Assembly: GCA_017408625.1 (NCBI GenBank)
Contig: JAFQUG010000215.1
Coordinates: forward strand, 1 to 11,523
DNA: 11,523 nucleotides
Source: Clostridia bacterium
GTDB taxonomy: Bacteria > Bacillota_A > Clostridia > Oscillospirales > CAG-272
Direction of reading: 5' to 3'
The stretch's first letter is position 1. Every line of letters begins with the position of its first letter. A program made the position numbers and the translations under genes. Below are positions 1 to 6,562 of this stretch, one piece after another. Under the pieces are notes generated by a model that saw only the letters and a list, made by a program, of their open reading frames with translations, was not told the origin of the DNA and made no database searches.

Positions 1-2565
1 GAATAATGCACTGCCAATGTAAATCACGCTATCGGGAATGGTAAGGGTGGTCAAAGACTTACAGCCGTAAAAGGCACTGTCATTGATGTCCGTAAGCTTT
101 TCGGGCAGCGTCAGAGTAACAAGACTTTCGCAATTCTGGAATGCACAAGAATCGATCACTCTCACGCTTTCGGGAATGACCACCGTGGTCAGCTTTGTAC
201 AGCCTGCAAGCATGCTGTTACTGATGCGCTCCAGTCCATCGGGAAGCGAAATAGAGGTCAGCGAGATACATCCGGAGAATGCATAGTTGCCAATCGTACG
301 GACGTTGCTCGGCAGCGTGATGCTTGTCAGAGCAATGCACCATTCAAAGGCACCGTATTCGATGCTTTGCACGCCCTTGCCCCACGTAATGCTCGCAAGG
401 CTATAACAATGACTGAAGGCATACCGGCCTATGACCGTCACACTGTCGGGGATGGTCACAGAGGTAATATCGGCCATATCCTTGAATGCATGATAATAGA
501 TCTCCGTCACACCGTCGGGGATAGTTATCGAGGTTTCGTCTCCCACGTAAGCGAGCAGACGCACGGCGTCCTCCGAACGGTACAGCACGAAGCCGTCCTC
601 CGTCACCTCTATCTTGGAGGCGGCGGCCGAATCGGTATATACGTCCAAGGCGGTGCTTGCAACGTAGCCGTGCTCAGAAGATCCGCGCTGAATGTCCAGC
701 GAAGAGAGGTTATAGACCTCCACCAATCTGTAGCAATCGTAGAATGCTTGATCTTCAATTTCGGTCACGCTTGACGGAATGGTCACGCTGATCAATCTGT
801 CGTATTGGTCAAATGCAGCACCGTAAATATGCGTCACGCCCTCGGGGATGGTCAGCGTATGACCGTCACCCTGGTACGCGAGCAGCAGCACCCTGTCGTC
901 ACCCGTGCAGATCAGGAAGTCATCCTCGGTCCGCGAAATGCAGGTGGGCTCGGACAGATCGTAATGCACGACGATCAAATTGCGACCGACACTGCCGTAA
1001 TCGGATGCGCCGAGCGTAACGATCAGGTCGGACAGATTATAGAGCTCTACCAGAATGTTACATCCGTAGAACGCATTAGAGCCGATCGAGGTAAGACCCT
1101 TACCCAACGTGACGCGCATCAAGGACGTGCATCCCATGAATGCAGAATGATTGATGGTGGTCACTTGATCGGGAATGACGATCTCTTCAAGGGCGGTACA
1201 CTGATAGAACACGTTACCGGGAAGCTGAGTCAGTCCACTGCCCAAAGACAGCTCGATCAGAGACGTACAATTTGCAAACGCGTAACTGCCCAGGATCTGA
1301 ATATTGTCGGGCAGCGTGATCGCAGTCAGCGCAGAGCAATCCTCAAACGCGTAATCGTTGATGATGGTCAGGCTGGACGGGAGCCGGATAAAGGTCAGCT
1401 TTTTGCAGTGTTGGAAAGCGTTACCGGCAATACGCTCAAGTCCCTCGGCCAGCGTGACACGCTCCAGCTTGCCACACTCCGAGAAGGCATAGGAGTCAAT
1501 CAAGGTCACGCTTGCGGGGATGGAGATTTCGCTCAGATCGGCACAGCCATGGAAGGCGTGCGGGTTGATTCGCGTCACGCTCTGCGGAATGAGCACTTGT
1601 ACGATGCCCTTACAGCCCGCAAAGGCGTAAGAACCGATGACGGTCGTACCCTCGGGAATCGTAACGGTTCCCTGCAGCAGCTCTCCGTTCAGATAAAGAG
1701 CCACCGTGCCGTCCTTGTTGAGCAGGTTATTGCTATAGCCACGGTACATGATCTCGCACCATGCTTTCAGATCCACGATATAGACGCGTGCAAGTGCGGG
1801 GCAGTTGTTGAATGCGTTGCTCTTGATCTCGGTCAAGGTCGAAGGGATCGAAACGTCGGCCAATGACGTACAGCCGAGGAAGGCGTCATTTCCGATCACG
1901 GTCGTTCCCTCTCCGATGACGATCTCGGCAAGCCCCGTGCAGCCCTTGAACGTTCTGCTGCCGATCTCGGAAACTCCTGCGGGAACTTCAAACGAGGTAA
2001 TACCCGTACACGCACCAAAGGCAGCAAGTCCGATCTCCTTGACACTGCTCGGAAGCGTGATGCTCGTAAGCGCGGTGCAGCCGTAGAATGCGCCATAGGC
2101 AATGCTCTCTGTGCCCTCGGGAATCTCCAATGCACCACAAAGTGCTGCGCCGTCCAGATACAGGGCGTTCTCCCCTGCCTCATACAGAGGTGCGCCCTCG
2201 GGAATGCCGTCTCCGTAGCTGATCTCGCACCAAGCGCGCAGGTCGGTAATGTCCACTCTTTGGATCGCGGGGCAATCATTAAATGCAGCGTATCCAATCA
2301 AAATCAGGCTTTCGGGAATGGAAACGCGGGTCAAGGACGTGCAAGAACCAAAGGCATACGTTCTGATCTCCTTGACGCCTTCGGGAATGATCATGCTGAC
2401 GATGCCCGTACAAGCATAGAACGCACTGTCGTCAATGATCTGTACGTTCGAGCCGATCGTCACCGAGGTCAGATGCTTCTGGTTATCGAACGCGTCGTAT
2501 CCGATCTCGGTTACGGGATAACCTTGATGATATGCGGGAATGACGATCTCGGTCACGTCTGTGCA
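1..2565 (-). repeat. BspA-like leucine-rich repeat (LRR_5) region
   Basis: About 27 units of roughly 23 residues follow the pattern IPDSVTxIGxxAFxxCxxLTSI, as in LRR_5 proteins related to Treponema/Bacteroides BspA. The array starts after the Cys modules with VTEIVIPAYHQGYPVTEIGYDAF and is still running at base 1. Four non-LRR insertions interrupt it. Two share the DLxAWCEI core (about 2110-2262 and 1645-1800). Two share YNLSxL followed by a YGSVG/HGYVA segment, then a TEDxFxL stretch and LLAYxGD (about 815-1055 and 535-745). These inserts are also typical of clostridial BspA-like proteins. Confidence 0.9.
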
Positions 2566-5500
2566 GGTACCGATGCCGGATACCACGTAATAGTACTCAG
2601 TGCCGTAGCCGTCAGACATCAAGGTATACTCAAGACCGGGCGTACCGGTTGCGTAAAGCGTCTGACGCTCGAGGAATTCTCCGCAAACGGCACAATTACG
2701 GTAATGCTGTCCATCCGTGGTCACGCCTGCGGGGACTTCAACAATCCACTCATCCGGCGTATGTCGGGGCGCGACTTCTTGCTGGGCAACGAATATCTCA
2801 CCGCAATTAGAGCAATGAGAGCCCTGCGTCAGGCCGCTTTCGGTACAGGTGGGCGCAACCGCCTCGTCAATGACCTCGCTGTGTCCGGTCGGAGCAACGT
2901 CGTCGCCCGTGTACCACGAGCCGCAATGGCAGGTGTAGGTCGTGTATCCCCATTCGGTACAGGTAGGCGCAGTCACCACAGGCTCATACTTGTGTCCCGT
3001 CGGAGAGACGGACTCGGTCTCAAAGTAGCTGCAAGCACTGCACAGGCGTTGTCTTGTACCGTAGTCTGTACACGTGGGGGTCACCGTTTCCTGCCACTCA
3101 CCCATGCTGTGTCCGTTGGCATTGATATAGTTATCCGTATAAGACGTGCCGCATGAACAGGTATACGTGGTGTATCCCTGATCCGTGCAGGTAGGAGGCG
3201 TCACGGATTCGGTATAGGTATGGTCAAGCTTCGCGATCAGGTATTCCTCTTGCACACCGCATCTGTTACACGTGCGCACCTCTTTGCCGTAATCAGTGCA
3301 GGTGGGCGAGATGACCACAGTCCAGTCACCGTAGTCATGTCCCGGACTTGAGACGTAATTGGCGTCGTATTCATCCGCACAGTAAATGCAAACGAAGTGC
3401 GAATATCCGATATTGTAGCAGTCAGGCGGATAGACGGTCTCGCTGTACTCATGGTCGATCATCCCCACCCATTCGGTTTCCTGCGCACCGCAGCGAATGC
3501 AATCATGTCCGCGGGTGCCCTCCGAATAGCAGGTGGGCAAGGTGATATCGTACCAATCGCCGTAGCTGTGTCCCAAGGGAGATGTATAGGCCTCGTCGTA
3601 GCTGTGAGAGCAGGTGCTGCAATAATAGTTGGTATATCCCCAATCATTGCAGGTGGGTGCGATGACAGACGAGGAATAGCTGTGTCCGTAGGCGGGAATG
3701 GTGCGACTGTCATAAATATAGCATACCGAGCACTGACGGTTCTCAATTCCGTCCGCCGCGCAGGAGGGTGATTCTGCCGTAAACCAGCCTCCCCAGCTGT
3801 GATCTCCGTAATCCGTGAAGGAATCCACGTAAGAATCACCGCAGTTGAAGCATCTGTGAGTGGTATATCCCTGCGACTGGCAGGTAGGCGACGTCACTTC
3901 ATCCAGATATGCGTGTCCGGTAGCGGGAACGGTTTGCTGCTCAAAGGCGTGGCAGGCCGAGCAATCACGCCGCTGCTCGCCCTCTTGCATACACATAGGA
4001 GCATAGAGCAAGTACCACTCACCAAAGGAGTGTCCGAGAGGATCTATGTAGGAATCGGTATAAGTGTCTCCGCAATGGCAAATGTAATTGATATATCCCT
4101 GCTCCTCGCAGGTGGGCTCAATTTTCACCTTCTGGAACTGATGCCCCGTTGCAGATACGTATTGATCCGTGTAGGAGCTTCCGCAATGGCATACGTGGGT
4201 CGTATATCCGTCCGACAGGCAGGTGGGCTCAGTGACGTAGGACCGGTATTCGTGACCCAGAGCCGCTACAAAGTAATCTTCATAATACGCGCCGCAATGG
4301 CAGTAATAGTAAGTATATCCCTGCTCGGTACAGGTGGGCTCAACCGTGGTAGCCACGTACTCATGCCCCAAGGGCTCAATACCGCGCTGCTCGTAATAGG
4401 CGCAACGATTGCAGGTGCTTCGCATCTCACCCTGCTGATCACACATAGGCTCAGAGATTGTAAACCATTCGCTCATGTCATGGCCCAACGGACTCGTATA
4501 GCTCTCGATATAGCTGGATCCGCAGCTGCAAATCTGCGTCGTATACCCCTGATCATAGCAGGTGGGCTCGGTCACATGTGCCTCGTAGATGTGCCCTCTT
4601 GCAGGAATGCTTTGCTCAATGCTTTCACCGCACTGCGGGCAGGTGCTTCTGTTTTGCCCCTGCTCCTCGCAGGTGGGCTCCTTGATCAAGTACCACTCGC
4701 TAAAATCATGGTCGGTCGAGTTGACGTAATTATCCACGTACCGGTCGCCGCAATGGCAGGTGTGCGTGGTATATCCCTGCTCGGTGCAGGTAGGTGCGGT
4801 CACGGTTGCACTGTAGCTGTGTCCCAGCGGTGCAGTCCACTGCTCTTCCATATAAGGACAACGCATACAGTTGCGGCACTCGAGGCCATTTTCGGTACAG
4901 GTGGGCGCATAGGCCTCGAACCAATCGCTCATGCTGTGACCAAGTGCGTTGACGTAAGCGTCGATATAGCTGTCTCCGCAACCGCAGACAAAGAAGGTGT
5001 ATCCCTGCTCAAGGCAGGTCGGCTCGGTGATAAACGCTCTGTAAGAGTGCGGTGCCATAGCAAGCGGCTGCTCTTCGTAAAGGTCACAATGGTTACAGTC
5101 GCGTCTTTCCACGCCTTCTCGCGTACAGGTCGATGCAATCACCGTATACCACGTATCAAACCTGTGGCCAAGTGCCTCGGTATAAAGATCCACGTATCTG
5201 TCCATACAAGAAATACAGGTGTATTCGGTATACCCCTGCGCAGTACAGGTCGGCTCGATCACAGTCATGGAATATACGTGCTCGATGCGCTCAATTCCCT
5301 GCTCTTCGACAAGTCCGCAAAAGACGCATTGACGCTGCTGAGTGCCCTCCTTGGTACAGGTAGGCTCAAGTGCTACGTGCCATTCCGTAAATTCATGGCC
5401 AATCGGCTCTACGTAAGACTCAGTGTATTGCTCACCGCAGTGACAGGTAAACGTGGTGTAGCCCTGCTCGGTGCAGGTCGGATCGATCACGCTGATCTCG

Positions 5501-5931
5501 TACGTATGTCCGAATGCCTCAAGCATGACGGGCTCCTGCAGCATCTCGTAACAGACCTCGCATTGTATGCCCTCGCTGTATCCCTGCTCGGTACAGGTCG
5601 GCTCAACGGCTTCTATCAGAATCTCACGGTGTCCGTATGCATCGATCGTCTGCGTTTCCTGCAGTCCGCAGGAGCAAACGCGCTCCATCATACCGGAATC
5701 GGTACACGTGGCTTCTACCAGCACGTACCATTCACTGAATTTGTGCTCGTGATCCCCAAGCTGCGGAGTTTCTGAGAAATGCTCAGATCCAACGCCATTG
5801 TCCGGCGCGGACTCCTGCATCGTGCCGCCCGTTTGCTCGGGTGTGGACGGGAGTACAAACTCGTCGCACGCGGCAAGCAGTATAAGCAAAGAAAACAGAA
5901 TAATCCATATCCATATAGATGATTTTTTCAT
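1..5931 (-). CDS. Giant Cys-repeat / BspA-like LRR surface lipoprotein, C-terminus outside window
   Basis: The frame is open for 1977 codons from the ATG at 5931-5929 to base 1, with no stop in view; both ends read as sensible protein in one frame, so no frameshift is suspected. Residues 1-22 are a lipoprotein signal (MKKSS, a Trp/Ile/Leu-rich core, lipobox LAAC with Cys22), predicting lipid anchoring outside the membrane. After a short linker, residues about 63-1090 hold some 26 Cys/His modules. Residues about 1124-1977 are BspA-type leucine-rich repeats (LRR_5) with the recurring pattern AFxxCxxLTSIxIPxSVxxI. The start is set by GGAGG 5 bases upstream and a consensus promoter. LRR_5 proteins of gut bacteria are commonly adhesins or bind host proteins; that role is inferred here. 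The gene is monocistronic at its 5' end, being separated from the upstream lipoprotein gene by a terminator. The specific ligand is unknown. Confidence 0.93.
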   Translation of the reverse strand, partial: MKKSSIWIWIILFSLLILLAACDEFVLPSTPEQTGGTMQESAPDNGVGSEHFSETPQLGDHEHKFSEWYVLVEATCTDSGMMERVCSCGLQETQTIDAYGHREILIEAVEPTCTEQGYSEGIQCEVCYEMLQEPVMLEAFGHTYEISVIDPTCTEQGYTTFTCHCGEQYTESYVEPIGHEFTEWHVALEPTCTKEGTQQRQCVFCGLVEEQGIERIEHVYSMTVIEPTCTAQGYTEYTCISCMDRYVDLYTEALGHRFDTWYTVIASTCTREGVERRDCNHCDLYEEQPLAMAPHSYRAFITEPTCLEQGYTFFVCGCGDSYIDAYVNALGHSMSDWFEAYAPTCTENGLECRNCMRCPYMEEQWTAPLGHSYSATVTAPTCTEQGYTTHTCHCGDRYVDNYVNSTDHDFSEWYLIKEPTCEEQGQNRSTCPQCGESIEQSIPARGHIYEAHVTEPTCYDQGYTTQICSCGSSYIESYTSPLGHDMSEWFTISEPMCDQQGEMRSTCNRCAYYEQRGIEPLGHEYVATTVEPTCTEQGYTYYYCHCGAYYEDYFVAALGHEYRSYVTEPTCLSDGYTTHVCHCGSSYTDQYVSATGHQFQKVKIEPTCEEQGYINYICHCGDTYTDSYIDPLGHSFGEWYLLYAPMCMQEGEQRRDCSACHAFEQQTVPATGHAYLDEVTSPTCQSQGYTTHRCFNCGDSYVDSFTDYGDHSWGGWFTAESPSCAADGIENRQCSVCYIYDSRTIPAYGHSYSSSVIAPTCNDWGYTNYYCSTCSHSYDEAYTSPLGHSYGDWYDITLPTCYSEGTRGHDCIRCGAQETEWVGMIDHEYSETVYPPDCYNIGYSHFVCIYCADEYDANYVSSPGHDYGDWTVVISPTCTDYGKEVRTCNRCGVQEEYLIAKLDHTYTESVTPPTCTDQGYTTYTCSCGTSYTDNYINANGHSMGEWQETVTPTCTDYGTRQRLCSACSYFETESVSPTGHKYEPVVTAPTCTEWGYTTYTCHCGSWYTGDDVAPTGHSEVIDEAVAPTCTESGLTQGSHCSNCGEIFVAQQEVAPRHTPDEWIVEVPAGVTTDGQHYRNCAVCGEFLERQTLYATGTPGLEYTLMSDGYGTEYYYVVSGIGTCTDVTEIVIPAYHQGYPVTEIGYDAFDNQKHLTSVTIGSNVQIIDDSAFYACTGIVSMIIPEGVKEIRTYAFGSCTSLTRVSIPESLILIGYAAFNDCPAIQRVDITDLRAWCEISYGDGIPEGAPLYEAGENALYLDGAALCGALEIPEGTESIAYGAFYGCTALTSITLPSSVKEIGLAAFGACTGITSFEVPAGVSEIGSRTFKGCTGLAEIVIGEGTTVIGNDAFLGCTSLADVSIPSTLTEIKSNAFNNCPALARVYIVDLKAWCEIMYRGYSNNLLNKDGTVALYLNGELLQGTVTIPEGTTVIGSYAFAGCKGIVQVLIPQSVTRINPHAFHGCADLSEISIPASVTLIDSYAFSECGKLERVTLAEGLERIAGNAFQHCKKLTFIRLPSSLTIINDYAFEDCSALTAITLPDNIQILGSYAFANCTSLIELSLGSGLTQLPGNVFYQCTALEEIVIPDQVTTINHSAFMGCTSLMRVTLGKGLTSIGSNAFYGCNILVELYNLSDLIVTLGASDYGSVGRNLIVVHYDLSEPTCISRTEDDFLICTGDDRVLLLAYQGDGHTLTIPEGVTHIYGAAFDQYDRLISVTIPSSVTEIEDQAFYDCYRLVEVYNLSSLDIQRGSSEHGYVASTALDVYTDSAAASKIEVTEDGFVLYRSEDAVRLLAYVGDETSITIPDGVTEIYYHAFKDMADITSVTIPDSVTVIGRYAFSHCYSLASITWGKGVQSIEYGAFEWCIALTSITLPSNVRTIGNYAFSGCISLTSISLPDGLERISNSMLAGCTKLTTVVIPESVRVIDSCAFQNCESLVTLTLPEKLTDINDSAFYGCKSLTTLTIPDSVIYIGSALF
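2665..5745 (-). repeat. Array of ~26 Cys/His modules (period ~38 residues) in the giant lipoprotein
   Basis: Twenty-six modules carrying PTC-like Cys motifs (PTCTEQG and variants such as PMC, PSC, PDC, STC) recur about every 115 bases; a 27th lacks the first Cys (PAGVTTDG) but keeps CAVC. Two types mostly alternate. Type A reads PTCTEQGYTTYTCHCG then SYTxxY, usually with CxC. Type B reads PTCTxxG then RxCxxCGxxE, with CxxC. Linkers also differ: GHSxxEWY precedes B modules and GHxYxxxVxEPTC precedes A modules, giving a dyad of about 76 residues. Each module thus has about three Cys plus a linker His. Similar modules occur in surface proteins of gut Clostridia; I do not recall a named family. 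Metal binding or disulfide cross-linking is possible but not shown by the sequence. Confidence 0.9.
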
Positions 5932-5944
5932 ATCAACCTCCATA

Positions 5945-5957
5945 CCGCCCACGGCGG
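5945..5957 (-). other. Small 5' UTR hairpin just upstream of the ribosome binding site
   Basis: A perfect 5-base stem (CCGCC / GGCGG) with a 3-base loop ends 3 bases upstream of the GGAGG ribosome binding site (5937-5941) of the giant lipoprotein gene. It lies inside the predicted leader of about 45 bases and is preceded on the transcript by a run of seven U. It might tune ribosome access or mRNA stability, but the stem is short and no function is demonstrated. Confidence 0.4.
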
Positions 5958-5982
5958 CTCAAAAAAAGGTATATCTATGATT

Positions 5983-6011
5983 ATTGTAGCACTTTGTCCT
6001 ATATTTGTCAA
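5983..6011 (-). promoter_or_regulatory. Consensus SigA-type promoter of the giant lipoprotein gene
   Basis: On the minus strand TTGACA (6006-6011) is followed by exactly 17 bases and TACAAT (5983-5988). Transcription would begin near 5976, leaving a leader of about 45 bases to the ATG at 5931. It sits directly behind the terminator at 6028-6060, so the gene starts its own transcript. Confidence 0.85.
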
Positions 6012-6027
6012 GAAAAACCGTCCTGCC

Positions 6028-6060
6028 AAAAACAAAAAGACCTCCCCTTGCGGGGAGGTC
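6028..6060 (-). terminator. Intrinsic terminator after the discoidin lipoprotein gene
   Basis: A perfect 9-base stem (GACCTCCCC / GGGGAGGTC, 6039-6047 and 6052-6060) with a 4-base loop is followed on the minus strand by TTTTTGTTTTT (complement of 6028-6038). It lies 37 bases beyond the TGA at 6098-6100. That is the expected place for the end of the full-length reading frame, rather than about 500 bases after the amber codon at 6563. Confidence 0.93.
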
Positions 6061-6097
6061 GATTTTGTTAGGACCAGTCGTTCAGAATTCTTGCGGA

Positions 6098-6562
6098 TCA
6101 GCCAACCTGAACGGTCAGAGTATCTACGTAGAACATGCACTTTTCAAGCATATAGAACTTGAGCTCGTCGGTACCGTCGGGAGCGGCCTCGGTAAAGGTC
6201 ACGTAATATACGCCCTCGTTCTCAGCATCAGCTTCCACGGTTGCAACAACCTCCGCACTGTTCTGACCACCACCGGTCATGTTCAGCAGCAGGAATGCGC
6301 GGTTGTTTGCAGCGATATTGCCGATCATGTCGTAGATCTTGAAGGTATAGGTGATGGGCGTGCCGGTAGCAGCGGGAGCGAGGCTGATGTGATCGGTTGC
6401 AAAGTAAGCATAATCACCAAAGCCTGCTGCCTGCAGCTTTGCAAGCATCTCGGAGCCCAGGGTGGACAGATCTGCGTAAGTGCAAGCACCTGCACAGGTT
6501 GCGAAGAACCGGCCTGCGCCAACGTCGTAGGTATAGCCTGCAGCAAGCTCCTCGGCGGTGGG
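6098..6562 (-). pseudogene. Same-frame C-terminal continuation of the discoidin lipoprotein beyond an amber codon
   Basis: Immediately after the TAG at 6563-6565 the same frame stays open for 154 codons (PTAEELAAGYTYDVGAGRFF onwards) to the TGA at 6098-6100. The translation looks like real protein: balanced composition and beta-rich stretches such as ITYTFKIYDM and GVYYVTFTEA, ending in DTLTVQVG. I do not recognise the domain. An internal ATG at 6448 has no convincing ribosome binding site, so independent translation is unlikely. The terminator right after the TGA suggests that this is the true 3' end of the gene. Possible explanations are a nonsense mutation, a base error in the sequence, or amber readthrough/recoding; the first two are the most likely. 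Confidence 0.75.

Noticed and set aside
2665..5745. CRISPR-like array, from the regular spacing of CAGGTNGGNTC-like blocks about every 115 bases
   Set aside because: The blocks are degenerate, the spacing follows codons, and the sequence between them is homologous from unit to unit. It is protein-coding repeat DNA (PTC codons), not repeats with unique spacers.
3799..5775. 658-residue plus-strand open frame opposite the Cys-module array
   Set aside because: It is the mirror-register antisense of the repeat-coding region; its apparent repeats are the complement of the Cys modules. No ribosome binding site or promoter was seen. The frames at 805-1866 and 2260-3156 fail for the same reason.
6098..6448. 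Separate 116-residue gene starting at the ATG at 6448
   Set aside because: It is in the same frame as the upstream lipoprotein with open sequence right back to the amber codon, and it has no convincing ribosome binding site or signal peptide. It is better read as the C-terminal part of that gene.
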